Positions 14,255-22,706 of a DNA stretch of 34,072 bases are shown piece after piece. The position numbers and the translations under genes are program-made. The first letter of the stretch is position 1; every line of letters starts with the position of its first letter. The notes under the pieces are model-generated. The model was not told the origin of the DNA. It saw only the letters and a list, made by a program, of their open reading frames with translations, and made no database searches. Origin of the DNA: CAZPBO01 sp964584815 (GTDB taxonomy: Bacteria; Planctomycetota; SKW154); assembly GCA_964584815.1 (NCBI GenBank), contig CAZPBO010000021.1, positions 1 through 34,072 on the forward strand. Reading direction: 5' to 3'.

Positions 14255-16318
14255 ATGGAGCAACCGGTGTTCAGGGCGGCTATGTTTGGAATTGGCGTCG
14301 GCATTGTTGGGGTGGTTTATGCGTTTGTATCGTATTTTTTGGTGAAGAGAGTGTCGGCAGGTTCGGAGCGGATGCGCGAGATAGCAAGTGCGATACGGTC
14401 AGGCGCTATGGTCTTCTTAAGGCGGGAATACCAGATGGTTGCGATATTTGTGGCTGTGGTTTTTGCGGTGCTTTTCTGGCAATTGGGTTGGCAGACGGCG
14501 ATAGCGTATTTGGGAGGGGCGTTCTGCTCAATGCTTGCGGGGTTTGTGGGAATGCGCGCGGCGACCGATGCCAATGTCCGCACAACCCAAGCCGCTATAG
14601 AAGGCGGTATGCCAAAAGCGTTATCGGTGGCTTTTCTCGGCGGCAGTGTGATGGGCGTTATGGTGGCGGCATTAGGACTTCTGGGTCTTGCGATATATCT
14701 GTGGTTGATGTGGAGCGGATTTGGGCTGGAGAGGGCGGCGGAGATTTTGGCGGGATACGCGATGGGTGCGTCGTCTGTGGCGCTGTTTGCGCGTGTGGGT
14801 GGGGGGATATACACAAAGAGCGCCGATATCGGTGCTGACCTTGTCGGCAAAGTTGAAGCCGGTATCCCTGAAGACGACCCACGCAACCCCGGCGTTATTG
14901 CCGACAATGTCGGCGACAATGTCGGCGACACCGCAGGTATGGGCGCTGACCTCTTTGAGTCGTATGTCAACTCGGTGGTGGCGACGATGGCGATAGGTGC
15001 GACTATGCAAGCAGAGCGTCTTAACAAGTTATTTGCCGGCACAAGCAACACAAAACTTGTGGTGCTGCCGCTTCTGCTTGTGACAGCAGGTCTTGCGGCG
15101 AGTCTTCTGGGGATATCTGCGATAAGGTTTTTGCGCCGCCTCTCGCCTGCATCGGCACTGCGCAACGCCACCTATATCGCCGCTGTGCTGTTCCTTATCG
15201 CCGCTTTCTGCACCTGCCACTTCCTCATCCACTCTCTAACCCCGTTCTGGGCGGTGCTTTCTGGTATGCTGGCGGGAATCCTTATCGGTCTTGAAAGTGA
15301 GTGGTTCACGAGCGGTTCGCCGATTCGCAAACTCGCAAATACCGCCAAATCCGGCGCCGCAACCGTCATCATCTCCGGTCTTGCCACAGGCTTTCTGTCG
15401 GCTGTGCTGCCGATAATCACCATCGCCGCCGCCATATTTGTCTCCTACCACTTCGCAGGACTTTATGGAATCGCCATATCGGCTGTGGGAATGCTTGCCA
15501 CAATCGGTATTGTTATGTCCACCGATTCATACGGTCCTATATCCGACAACGCAGGCGGAATAGCGGAGATGAGCGGCGCGGGTCCTGAAATCAGAAAGAT
15601 AACGGACAAATTGGATGCGTTGGGCAACACCACCGCCGCGATAGGCAAAGGGTTCGCCATAGGGTCTGCGGCACTAACAGCACTGGCTCTGTTTTCCGCC
15701 TTCCACGCCAAGGTAGGGCAAATTATCCCCAACTTCACACTCTCCCTAACAGAGGCAAACACGGTGATGGGACTTCTACTTGGTGCTATGATGCCGTTTC
15801 TGATAGCGGCGCTGACGATGCGTGCTGTGGGGAAGGCAGCCGACGAAATGGTGCAGGAGGTGCGAAGACAGTTTAAGGAGACACCCGGTCTTCTTGAAGG
15901 AAAAGCAAAACCGGATTCAGACCGCTGCATAGATATAGTGACGAAGGCGGCGTTAACGCAGATGGTGCTGCCTGGGGTTCTGGCGGTAGTGGCGCCGCTT
16001 GTTGTGGGCTTTGCTCTGGGACCGTCGGCATTGGGGGGATTTCTGGCAGGCGCAACAGCGTGCGGCGTTCTGCTCGGAATCTTTATGGCGAATGCAGGCG
16101 GCGCTTGGGATAATGCCAAAAAATGGATAGAAGAAGGCAATCTCGGCGGTAAGGGGTCGGATGCGCACAAAGCGGCGGTTGTGGGCGACACCGTCGGCGA
16201 CCCCCTCAAAGACACCTCCGGTCCCTCTATGAACATCCTCATAAAGTTGATGTCTATAGTCTCTCTTGTGGCGGCACCAAAAATCGCAGAACTCTTCGCA
16301 AAAACACTAGCAAAATAA
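14255..16318 (+). CDS. hppA: Membrane-bound ion-translocating pyrophosphatase (K+-dependent type)
   Basis: 687 residues from the ATG at 14255 (GGGGA and AGGA upstream); a TTG at 14240 is also in frame. It hydrolyses pyrophosphate and pumps H+ or Na+ across the inner membrane through about 16 helices. The hallmark pyrophosphate-binding region is present: DIGADLVGKVE (191-201), DDPRNPGVIADNVGDNVGD (207-225) and, near the C-terminus, GDTVGDPLKDTSGPSMN. The residue that separates the two biochemical classes is Ala461 in GNTTAAIGKG, the state known for K+-dependent enzymes (Lys in K+-independent ones). Glu235 in ADLFESY occupies the position typical of Na+-pumping members, so Na+ transport is possible but not proven. 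floA follows after 19 bases. Confidence 0.96.
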   Translation: MEQPVFRAAMFGIGVGIVGVVYAFVSYFLVKRVSAGSERMREIASAIRSGAMVFLRREYQMVAIFVAVVFAVLFWQLGWQTAIAYLGGAFCSMLAGFVGMRAATDANVRTTQAAIEGGMPKALSVAFLGGSVMGVMVAALGLLGLAIYLWLMWSGFGLERAAEILAGYAMGASSVALFARVGGGIYTKSADIGADLVGKVEAGIPEDDPRNPGVIADNVGDNVGDTAGMGADLFESYVNSVVATMAIGATMQAERLNKLFAGTSNTKLVVLPLLLVTAGLAASLLGISAIRFLRRLSPASALRNATYIAAVLFLIAAFCTCHFLIHSLTPFWAVLSGMLAGILIGLESEWFTSGSPIRKLANTAKSGAATVIISGLATGFLSAVLPIITIAAAIFVSYHFAGLYGIAISAVGMLATIGIVMSTDSYGPISDNAGGIAEMSGAGPEIRKITDKLDALGNTTAAIGKGFAIGSAALTALALFSAFHAKVGQIIPNFTLSLTEANTVMGLLLGAMMPFLIAALTMRAVGKAADEMVQEVRRQFKETPGLLEGKAKPDSDRCIDIVTKAALTQMVLPGVLAVVAPLVVGFALGPSALGGFLAGATACGVLLGIFMANAGGAWDNAKKWIEEGNLGGKGSDAHKAAVVGDTVGDPLKDTSGPSMNILIKLMSIVSLVAAPKIAELFAKTLAK

Positions 16319-16337
16319 TGGGTTTGGAGGGGAAAAG

Positions 16338-17408
16338 ATGGAGATGTGGGCTCTGCTGGCGCAGCAGGCGGAAACTGACTGGCTGCTGATTGTCATCATC
16401 ATTGTGGCGGCTATAGTGGGTCTTGTCTTTCTGGGACTGTTCCTGAAGTTTTTCCCACTCTGGGTGCGATGTGTGATGACCAAAGCAGGGATAGGTCTGT
16501 TTGACCTTGTGGGAATGTGGCTGCGGAAGGTCAATCCATCGGTGATAGTGAATGCGAAGATAATGGCGGTGCAGGCGGGTCTGCGCCAGATAACAACGCG
16601 CGATTTGGAAGCACACTACCTCGCAGGCGGCAATGTTCCGCGGGTTGTGAGGGCAATAGTTGCGGCGGACCGCGCCAATATCCCATTAGACTTTAAGACG
16701 GCGGCGGGCATTGACCTTGCAGGACGCGATGTGCTGGATGCGGTGCGCACATCAGTCAACCCCAGAGTCATAGACTGCCCACCACCAGGAGCAGCAAAGA
16801 AAGCGGTGGACGCCGTTGCAAAGGACGGAATCCAGTTGAAGGTGAAAGCGCGGATAACTGTGCGCACAAATCTTGACCAGTTGGTCGGCGGCGCAGGCGA
16901 GGAAACCATCATCGCTCGCGTTGGCGAGGGTATCGTCACAACAATCGGTTCTGCCGACACGCATAAAGATGTGCTGGAAAACCCCGACAGGATAAGCCAG
17001 ACGGTGCTGAAGAAAGGATTGGACGCAGGCACAGCGTTTGAGATACTCTCAATAGACATAGCGGATGTGGATGTAGGGGAGAACATAGGAGCGCGTCTGC
17101 AGGCGGACCAAGCGGAGGCGGATATGCGGGTGGCACGCGCAAAGGCTGAAGAGCGCAGAGCACTCGCATATGCCCGTGAGCAGGAGATGAAAGCCCTGAC
17201 ACAGGAGAACCGCGCCAAAGTCGTCCTCGCAGAAGCCGAAATCCCCAAAGCGATTGCCGAAGCCTTCCGCAAAGGAAATCTCGGTATTATGGACTATTAT
17301 CAACTCAAAAACATCATGGCTGACACGGTAATGCGTGAGTCCATCGCCGACGCCGCAAAACCCGCTCCCCCAAAACATCCGTCCGCCGATGAAGGAAAAT
17401 CCTCTTAA
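16338..17408 (+). CDS. floA: Flotillin-like protein FloA
   Basis: 356 residues, a membrane-anchored scaffold of functional membrane microdomains. An N-terminal helical hairpin in the membrane (WLLIVIIIVAAIVGLVFLGL) is followed by the family core FDLVGMWLRKVNPSVIV and AKIMAVQAGLRQITTRDLEA. Then come the SPFH-like part (VKARITVRTNLDQLVGGAGE, ETIIARVGEGIVTTIGSA) and an Ala/Glu/Arg-rich coiled coil (ARLQADQAEADMRVARAKAE). The C-terminal end is MDYYQLKNIMADTVMRESI followed by a short Pro/Lys tail. GGAGG stands 8 bases before the ATG. The gene sits between the membrane pyrophosphatase and a small membrane protein; sharing a transcript with them fits a membrane-organisation role. Confidence 0.96.
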   Translation: MEMWALLAQQAETDWLLIVIIIVAAIVGLVFLGLFLKFFPLWVRCVMTKAGIGLFDLVGMWLRKVNPSVIVNAKIMAVQAGLRQITTRDLEAHYLAGGNVPRVVRAIVAADRANIPLDFKTAAGIDLAGRDVLDAVRTSVNPRVIDCPPPGAAKKAVDAVAKDGIQLKVKARITVRTNLDQLVGGAGEETIIARVGEGIVTTIGSADTHKDVLENPDRISQTVLKKGLDAGTAFEILSIDIADVDVGENIGARLQADQAEADMRVARAKAEERRALAYAREQEMKALTQENRAKVVLAEAEIPKAIAEAFRKGNLGIMDYYQLKNIMADTVMRESIADAAKPAPPKHPSADEGKSS

Positions 17409-17419
17409 CGGAGTGCAAA

Positions 17420-18001
17420 ATGAAACTTTTGGCTTTCACAGTTGTCGTCAGCGGCTTTGACTCATTGATAGTTTTGGTGTCCTTTATAGTCCTCGCAATC
17501 ATAGGTCATATACTCACCAAAAAAGCGGAAAAGGCAGGTAAACGCAGCCGCGCAAGAATAATGAGTTACAAAGTGGCAAAAGAGTTGTCCGCTCTGAAGC
17601 ACAAAAGTCAACAACCGCTAACAGAAGAAACACTGAAAAAGAAGGAAGAGATAGAAGAAGACCTCGGTGAGGAGATTGAAGAACGCCATCTGGTCAGCCT
17701 CGTTGCACGAGAACATCTTGATACCGAGTTGGATGAACACCACCTCTTAACAGAGGTGGAAAGCCACCACCTCCGTCTGGACATACCCGACCTGCAGGAG
17801 AGGAGAAGACGAGCAAGCCACGACCCTCTTGCCTTCGCACGCCGTTTTCCCCCCGCCGTTCAGATGGTTCTCTTCCACGAACTGCTGTCACGACGCAGTG
17901 CCTCACACACTCCATTTTGCTTGCATCCAGCACCAGCACGGTTAACATCTAATAAAGGAAGAAGGAAGGAAGGAGGAAAGGAATATGGCGCTGACGAGTG
18001 A
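17420..18001 (+). CDS. Single-pass membrane protein of unknown function with acidic and His-rich segment
   Basis: 193 residues. One membrane helix near the N-terminus (about 14-32, IVLVSFIVLAIIGHI) is followed by a basic patch (KKAEKAGKRSRAR) and a highly charged region with repeated histidine pairs: EERHLVSL, LDEHHLLTEV, ESHHLRLDI. The last 35 residues read through the rpsO leader (KGRRKEGGKEYGADE), and the frame overlaps the rpsO start by 17 bases. That end may therefore not be conserved. It begins 11 bases after floA with CGGAG upstream, so it probably belongs to the same transcript. The family is not recognised. The His pairs could bind metal, but this is inference. Confidence 0.6.
   Translation: MKLLAFTVVVSGFDSLIVLVSFIVLAIIGHILTKKAEKAGKRSRARIMSYKVAKELSALKHKSQQPLTEETLKKKEEIEEDLGEEIEERHLVSLVAREHLDTELDEHHLLTEVESHHLRLDIPDLQERRRRASHDPLAFARRFPPAVQMVLFHELLSRRSASHTPFCLHPAPARLTSNKGRRKEGGKEYGADE
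17921..17948 (+). promoter_or_regulatory. Candidate promoter for rpsO-pnp
   Basis: TTGCAT (17921-17926), 16 bases, TAACAT (17943-17948), lying inside the 3' end of the upstream membrane-protein gene. It would start transcription just before the purine-rich rpsO leader. The matches are moderate. Confidence 0.35.
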
Positions 18002-18254
18002 ACAGAAGCGCAAGATTATGGAAGCGTTTGCAACACGGGAAGGTGATACAGGTAGCACGGAGGTGCAGATAGCGCTGTTGACCGCGCGGATAAACCGCCT
18101 CACGCGCCACCTTAAGGAGCACCGCAAGGACCACTCCTCAAGACGCGGACTTCTGGGACTTGTGGGCAAGCGCAACGCCTTGCTCAAATACCTTGCCCGC
18201 AAAGACCGCAACCGTTACCTGGAACTGATAAAACGACTCGGATTGAGAAAGTGA
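17985..18254 (+). CDS. rpsO: Small ribosomal subunit protein S15
   Basis: 89 residues, exactly the normal S15 length. S15 binds the central domain of 16S rRNA and starts assembly of the platform. Recognisable blocks are FATREGDTGSTEVQIALLTA, INRLTRHLKEHRKDHSSRRG and LLGLVGKRNALLKYLARKD, ending RYLELIKRLGLRK. A long purine-rich leader (AAGGAAGGAGGAAAGGAAT) provides a strong ribosome binding site. pnp follows after 11 bases, the classic rpsO-pnp order. The gap is too short for the RNase III hairpin that separates these genes in Escherichia coli. Confidence 0.98.
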   Translation: MALTSEQKRKIMEAFATREGDTGSTEVQIALLTARINRLTRHLKEHRKDHSSRRGLLGLVGKRNALLKYLARKDRNRYLELIKRLGLRK

Positions 18255-18265
18255 GGTGAGAAGAA

Positions 18266-20461
18266 ATGGCACGCGAGGTGGTTGAATTCCCCATAGCGGG
18301 ACGGATGTTCGCGTTTGAGGCGGGAGAGGTAGGGGGGCAGGCACACGGCGCAGTTATCGGCAGGGTGGCAGATACCGTCGTCTTTGTGGCGGCGGTCAAC
18401 GGGCGCGATTTGGATAACCCCGGCTTTGTGCCGCTTTCTGTGGACTACCGCGAGCGCATGTCGGCGGCAGGCAAAATACCCGGAGGGTTCTGGAAGCGTG
18501 AAGGACGCCCAACGCCCGAAGAAGTCCTCACAATGCGCATGATTGACCGCCCCCTGCGTTCCCAGTTCCCCAAAGGCTATCAAACAGAAACGGTGATAAC
18601 GGCATTGGTGCTTTCCTGCGACCAGGAGAATGCGCCAGATGTGATGGCGGTGAACGCGGCATCGGCAGCGCTTTACATCGCCGGCGCGCCTATTTACTCC
18701 CCCATCGGCGCCGTCAGAGTCGGTCGCATCGGCAACGACTTCGTCGCCTTCCCATCAAACTCACAACTGCAGGAATCCACACTTGACCTCGTCGTCTGCT
18801 GCAACCGTGAGGGACGCGTCGTGATGCTTGAAGGTTGTGCAGATGAAGCACCACCCTCTGTCGTCGCTGATGCAATCGGGTTCGCAAAACCCATATGCCA
18901 GCGCATCATAGAAGCGCAAGAAAACTTGGCGGAAAAAGTCGGCAGATACCAGTTGCAACCCTCCATAGCCGAAATTGATGAGGAGATATACGCCACCCTG
19001 AAGGAACGGTTCTATCAGAAACTCTATGAGGCAAACTTCACAACGGGGAAAATTGAACGGCGTAATGCGGTTAACGCCGTCCTTGAGGAGGCGCTTCAGC
19101 AACTGGTGCAAGAAGAAGCGGAGCGGGAAGAGGAAGAGCGTCGGATACGGGAGGCGTTCTCCCAACTTGAGCGCCGTGTTGTGCGTGATGCGATTCTGAA
19201 GGAGGGCAGGCGCTGCGATGGCAGAAGCCCCACCGACCTGCGTCCCATCAACGCAAAGGTGGGGGTGCTACCCCGCACACACGGTTCCGCCCTCTTTACA
19301 AAAGGGCATACACAGGCGCTTGTGACCGTCACACTCGGCACCGTCACCGATGCCCAACTGATTGATGGTTTGCTACCTGAATTCTTCAAGAAGTTTATGC
19401 TGCATTACAACTTTCCTGCATTCTGCGTGGGCGAGACTTGGCCGTATACGGGACCGAAGCGACGCGAAATAGGGCACGGTGCGTTGGCGGAACGCGCCCT
19501 TGAGCCGATGATTCCTCCAGAAGAGGAGTTCCCCTACACAATCCGCGTGGTGAGCGACATTATGGAGTCAGACGGCTCCTCCTCTATGGCGACAGTCTGT
19601 GGCGGAACATTGGCGATGATGGACGCGGGAATCCCGATAAAGCGTCCCGTAGCAGGCGTATCTATTGGGCTTGTCTGGGATGACGACAACTGGGTGACGC
19701 TTACCGATATATGCGGGGTGGAAGACTTCTGCGGCGATATGGACTTCAAGATAGCCTCCACAACGGAAGGGATAACGGCGATTCAGATGGACACCAAAGC
19801 CACAGGGCTGACGGATGAGATAGTGGAGAAGGCGCTGCAGCAAGCATACCAAGCAAATAAGGTGATAGTGGAGGAGATGCTGAGTCGCGCAGGGCTTGAG
19901 AAACCCAGAGACAAGGTCTCGGTGCACGCGCCAAAAATAGCGCAGATAACAATATCTCCCGAGAAGGTGGGATTGGTTATAGGCTCTTCTGGCAGAACGG
20001 TGCGCAAGATACAGAGTGACACAGGCACATTGGTGGAGATAGATGAAACAGGCAAGGTGACGATATCAGGACCGACAGAGGAGGCGGTGGAGGCAGCCAA
20101 GAAGGCGATTCTCCAGATTGTTGCGGATGTGGAATTGGGGAAGATATACACAGGAAAGGTGGTGGGACTACGCTCCTTTGGCGTTCTTGTTGAGGTGGTG
20201 CCGGGAAGGGAGGGGATGTGCCACATAAGCGAACTGTCAGACGGCTACATAAAGAATGCCGCTGACTATGTGAAGGTGGGAGACGAGATACCCGTTAAGG
20301 TGATAGGCTTTGACGATTTTGAAAGACCACGCTTGAGCCGACGCCTTGCTCTTAAGGAGTTGGGGCAGGAAGAGACTTGGGCGACGCCGACGCGCAGGGA
20401 GTCCCCCCCACGGCGCGATAGACCGCGCCATCACAGAAGAGACGACAATAGGAGGCTCTGA
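18266..20461 (+). CDS. pnp: Polyribonucleotide nucleotidyltransferase (PNPase)
   Basis: 731 residues; a 3'-5' phosphorolytic exoribonuclease of the RNA degradation machinery. Domain order: first RNase PH domain (1-210, with SVDYRERMSAAGKIPGGFWK and MRMIDRPLRSQFPKGY), an all-helical linker with an acidic stretch (EEAEREEEERRIREAF), and a second RNase PH domain (about 310-530). The catalytic acidic region is EDFCGDMDFKIAST (about residue 485). Then a KH domain (GLVIGSSGRTVRKIQ, about 568-582) and an S1 domain (IYTGKVVGLRSFGVLVEVVP to about 700) follow. The short tail is rich in Arg, Pro and Asp. Its last codons contain the AGGAGG that serves the cupin gene one base downstream. Confidence 0.98.
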   Translation: MAREVVEFPIAGRMFAFEAGEVGGQAHGAVIGRVADTVVFVAAVNGRDLDNPGFVPLSVDYRERMSAAGKIPGGFWKREGRPTPEEVLTMRMIDRPLRSQFPKGYQTETVITALVLSCDQENAPDVMAVNAASAALYIAGAPIYSPIGAVRVGRIGNDFVAFPSNSQLQESTLDLVVCCNREGRVVMLEGCADEAPPSVVADAIGFAKPICQRIIEAQENLAEKVGRYQLQPSIAEIDEEIYATLKERFYQKLYEANFTTGKIERRNAVNAVLEEALQQLVQEEAEREEEERRIREAFSQLERRVVRDAILKEGRRCDGRSPTDLRPINAKVGVLPRTHGSALFTKGHTQALVTVTLGTVTDAQLIDGLLPEFFKKFMLHYNFPAFCVGETWPYTGPKRREIGHGALAERALEPMIPPEEEFPYTIRVVSDIMESDGSSSMATVCGGTLAMMDAGIPIKRPVAGVSIGLVWDDDNWVTLTDICGVEDFCGDMDFKIASTTEGITAIQMDTKATGLTDEIVEKALQQAYQANKVIVEEMLSRAGLEKPRDKVSVHAPKIAQITISPEKVGLVIGSSGRTVRKIQSDTGTLVEIDETGKVTISGPTEEAVEAAKKAILQIVADVELGKIYTGKVVGLRSFGVLVEVVPGREGMCHISELSDGYIKNAADYVKVGDEIPVKVIGFDDFERPRLSRRLALKELGQEETWATPTRRESPPRRDRPRHHRRDDNRRL

Positions 20462-20462
20462 T

Positions 20463-20801
20463 ATGCCCTTCTTCAATCTGGATTCGGTCGTTGCCGAACA
20501 GGTGGCACCAGGCGTTAAGGTGCGTAATATCTACCTGAAAAGCACCATGATGTCGGTGGTGGACTACGACGACGGCGCGGTTATCCCGCCGCATCGCCAT
20601 CTCCACGAGCAGATAAGTTTTGTTGTTGAGGGAGAGATTGAGGAGAGCGTTGAAGGCAAGACAAAATTGCTGAAAGCAGGTGATGTGGTAGCGGTTCCAT
20701 CAAATGTTCTCCACTCCTCACGAGCGCTTAAGAAGAGTCGTGTCATATGCTCCTCCAGCCCTGTGATGAAGCCATACAAGTTCAAGGGCGAGACGAAATA
20801 G
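20463..20801 (+). CDS. Small cupin-domain protein
   Basis: 112 residues from the ATG at 20463, which lies one base after the pnp stop and 7 bases after an AGGAGG. A single cupin barrel: motif 1 appears as AVIPPHRHLHEQISFVVEGEIE (metal ligands likely the His of HRHLH and the following Glu) and motif 2 as LKAGDVVAVPSNVLHSSRAL, where the last His would complete the site. Such proteins bind small molecules or act as isomerases or dioxygenases; no substrate can be given. Co-transcription with pnp is likely from the overlap of the binding site with the pnp coding end. Confidence 0.88.
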   Translation: MPFFNLDSVVAEQVAPGVKVRNIYLKSTMMSVVDYDDGAVIPPHRHLHEQISFVVEGEIEESVEGKTKLLKAGDVVAVPSNVLHSSRALKKSRVICSSSPVMKPYKFKGETK

Positions 20802-20810
20802 GAGGCGCAG

Positions 20811-21323
20811 ATGAAGGACTTTCTGCGCGGTTACTGGATGTATTTATTAGGCGTTGCGATACTGTGGTTTGGGCTTTACTGGCAAGGTCGCAACGAGGTG
20901 GTGCGGGTGCCGGAAGGGTCAAGCGGGATGCGCGAGGCGCTCAAAGCCAACTCCCTTTACATCTTCACCCAGTATCGCGGGCAGAAACTGAAGCCCGGCG
21001 ATGTGGTTTATGTGGTCTTCAAGCGTTTGAGCAGCACAGGTGGTTTGGAGGATATGGGGTGGTTCGGTCGTGTGGCGGCTGTGGAAGGAGAGCGAATTTC
21101 TATGAAGGACGGGCGGGTGTATGTTAACGGAAGGCGCAGGGCGATACCGTTTGTGGAACCTTCCGACCCACAGCGACTTAAGGATGCGCCTTTTCAGATG
21201 GAGGAGGTGCCTGTTCCACGGGGCTGCGTTTTTGTTATGGTGGATGACAGAACCGACATCGTTGACAGCCGCATTATGGGACCGATACCGCTGGAGGCGG
21301 TGGTGGCATTTCGCAGGAGGTAA
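20811..21323 (+). CDS. S26 signal-peptidase-I-like membrane protein, apparently without the catalytic lysine
   Basis: 170 residues with one N-terminal membrane anchor (YWMYLLGVAILWFGLYW). The arrangement follows type I signal peptidases: a candidate nucleophile region VPEGSSGMREAL (Ser37/38), then LKPGDVVYVVFKR, then FGRVAAVEGERI in the place of the KRVxxxPGD box. Last comes VDDRTDIVDSRIMGPIPLEAV, which matches the conserved GDNxxxSxDSRxxGxVP block. The general-base Lys that normally precedes the Arg is Gly86, and the PGD is VEG. It may be inactive, or use another residue. AGGAGG precedes the ATG. It lies between a cupin gene and a TPR membrane protein gene in the pnp-led run. Confidence 0.75.
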   Translation: MKDFLRGYWMYLLGVAILWFGLYWQGRNEVVRVPEGSSGMREALKANSLYIFTQYRGQKLKPGDVVYVVFKRLSSTGGLEDMGWFGRVAAVEGERISMKDGRVYVNGRRRAIPFVEPSDPQRLKDAPFQMEEVPVPRGCVFVMVDDRTDIVDSRIMGPIPLEAVVAFRRR

Positions 21324-21326
21324 GGA

Positions 21327-22706
21327 TTGCGGCGAGTTTTGGCTTACATAGAGCAGTTGCTCGCGGTGGGGTTTGTCGTTGTTGCACTGTGGCTTTTGTG
21401 GCAGGCGATAGGTGCGTGGTCGTTGAGCGGGTATGTGGAGCGGGCGCGCCTTGCGCTCCACTCAGGGCTTTACAACGCGGCGCTGACACAGGTTGACGAA
21501 GCGCTTGCCCGCAGCGATACACCCGCTCTGCACCTGATGCGCGGCGCTATTCAGGCTGCCCAACTGGAGTTCGCCGCCGCCTCATCAGAGTTCCTTAAAG
21601 TCCTCAAACAAAATCCCACCTCATCCGCCGCCAGAATCGGACGGGCAACCTGCATCCTTGAAACCCTCCCCGATGACCCCAAAGAAAGAGAAAAAGCGAG
21701 AATTCGCGCAAAGGCGCTCCTTGAAGGCGCAAACAGCGGAGACGCAAAAGTCGCCCTCGCCGCCATCGCTCTTTCTGAAAACAACTTAAAACAAGCAGAA
21801 CAACTCCTGCTCTCGGCGGGAACTTCACGACTCACACTCCACGGACTTATCGCCTACTACATCACACGCTCGCAAGTGGAGTCGCTTCTGGGTCACCATC
21901 TTGAGGCTATGGCGTGCGCCCGCCGCGCTATCGCCCTACTCCCCAAGCGATACGGACACTCCCCAAAACAGTGCGGCGGTTTCTACCATCGCACATTCAC
22001 CTGCGCCCTTACCTGCCTCATCAACGCCGCTGTGCGCTACACACAGACCGCCACCCACGACTCCTTCCCCAAAATCGCCACCGAAATTGAGAAAATCTTC
22101 GGACGCGACGCCGACAAAAACTTCGGCATCGCCGCCAATTTCTGGAAAGACCGTCACCAGACATTCCTCGTCTACCTTTCCCTTGGCAATGCTGGCTACA
22201 AGGTGGGGCGTTATGAAGAGGCTCTGGCGTGTTACAAGGAGGCGCTGCGGCGGCGTTCACGAAAGCGCCCTGAGTTCTTATGGATTATTCTCTTGAACAA
22301 AGCGCTCACCTATCGGGCGCTGTCGGCAACGCCTAATCTGCGCCCCGGTGCCCGCAGGGGGTATCTGCGTCAGGGTTGCGAGTGTTACGCACAGGTCGCC
22401 CTTGACAGGAAAGCGCCGAAACGGCTGCGCTACTGGGCGCACCTTGCGGCAGCGCAGTGCCTCTTTGAGATGAACGATTTTTCCGGCGCACGGCGCCACG
22501 CTGAACGCGCCTTTGACCTCGCCGACCCGCAGAAAGGTTTCTCCCAAACATACCCGCTTCTGGCTATGGCTGTCTGCGCCGATAAGGAGGGGAAAGCGTC
22601 CACAGCCGTCAAACTTTACAAACGCGCCCTCGTCATAGGTGACCTCAAAAACGCCGCCGATGTGAAACGCCGCATCGCCCAACTTCAGAGGAGAAAGAAA
22701 CGATGA
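21327..22706 (+). CDS. Membrane-anchored TPR protein (TTG start)
   Basis: 459 residues. The start is TTG at 21327, 6 bases after a perfect AGGAGG and 3 bases after the previous stop; no ATG lies nearby in frame before the anchor. A membrane helix (about 12-28, AVGFVVVALWLLWQAIG) is followed by TPR-like helices: LHSGLYNAALTQVDEALARS, AAQLEFAAASSEFLKVLKQN, VGRYEEALACYKEALRRRSR, MNDFSGARRHAERAFDLADP. The C-terminus is strongly basic (RRIAQLQRRKKR). It probably scaffolds envelope proteins on the periplasmic side, which is inference. The stop overlaps the ATG of the zinc-ribbon gene. Coding-strand composition alternates between G-rich and C-rich blocks. Confidence 0.82.
   Translation: MRRVLAYIEQLLAVGFVVVALWLLWQAIGAWSLSGYVERARLALHSGLYNAALTQVDEALARSDTPALHLMRGAIQAAQLEFAAASSEFLKVLKQNPTSSAARIGRATCILETLPDDPKEREKARIRAKALLEGANSGDAKVALAAIALSENNLKQAEQLLLSAGTSRLTLHGLIAYYITRSQVESLLGHHLEAMACARRAIALLPKRYGHSPKQCGGFYHRTFTCALTCLINAAVRYTQTATHDSFPKIATEIEKIFGRDADKNFGIAANFWKDRHQTFLVYLSLGNAGYKVGRYEEALACYKEALRRRSRKRPEFLWIILLNKALTYRALSATPNLRPGARRGYLRQGCECYAQVALDRKAPKRLRYWAHLAAAQCLFEMNDFSGARRHAERAFDLADPQKGFSQTYPLLAMAVCADKEGKASTAVKLYKRALVIGDLKNAADVKRRIAQLQRRKKR

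Noticed and set aside
14317..15171. A 284-codon antisense frame, and another at 15463-16242, within the pyrophosphatase gene
   Set aside because: The sense protein shows all pyrophosphatase motifs. The antisense products are Ala/Ser/Pro/Thr-rich without any recognisable domain.
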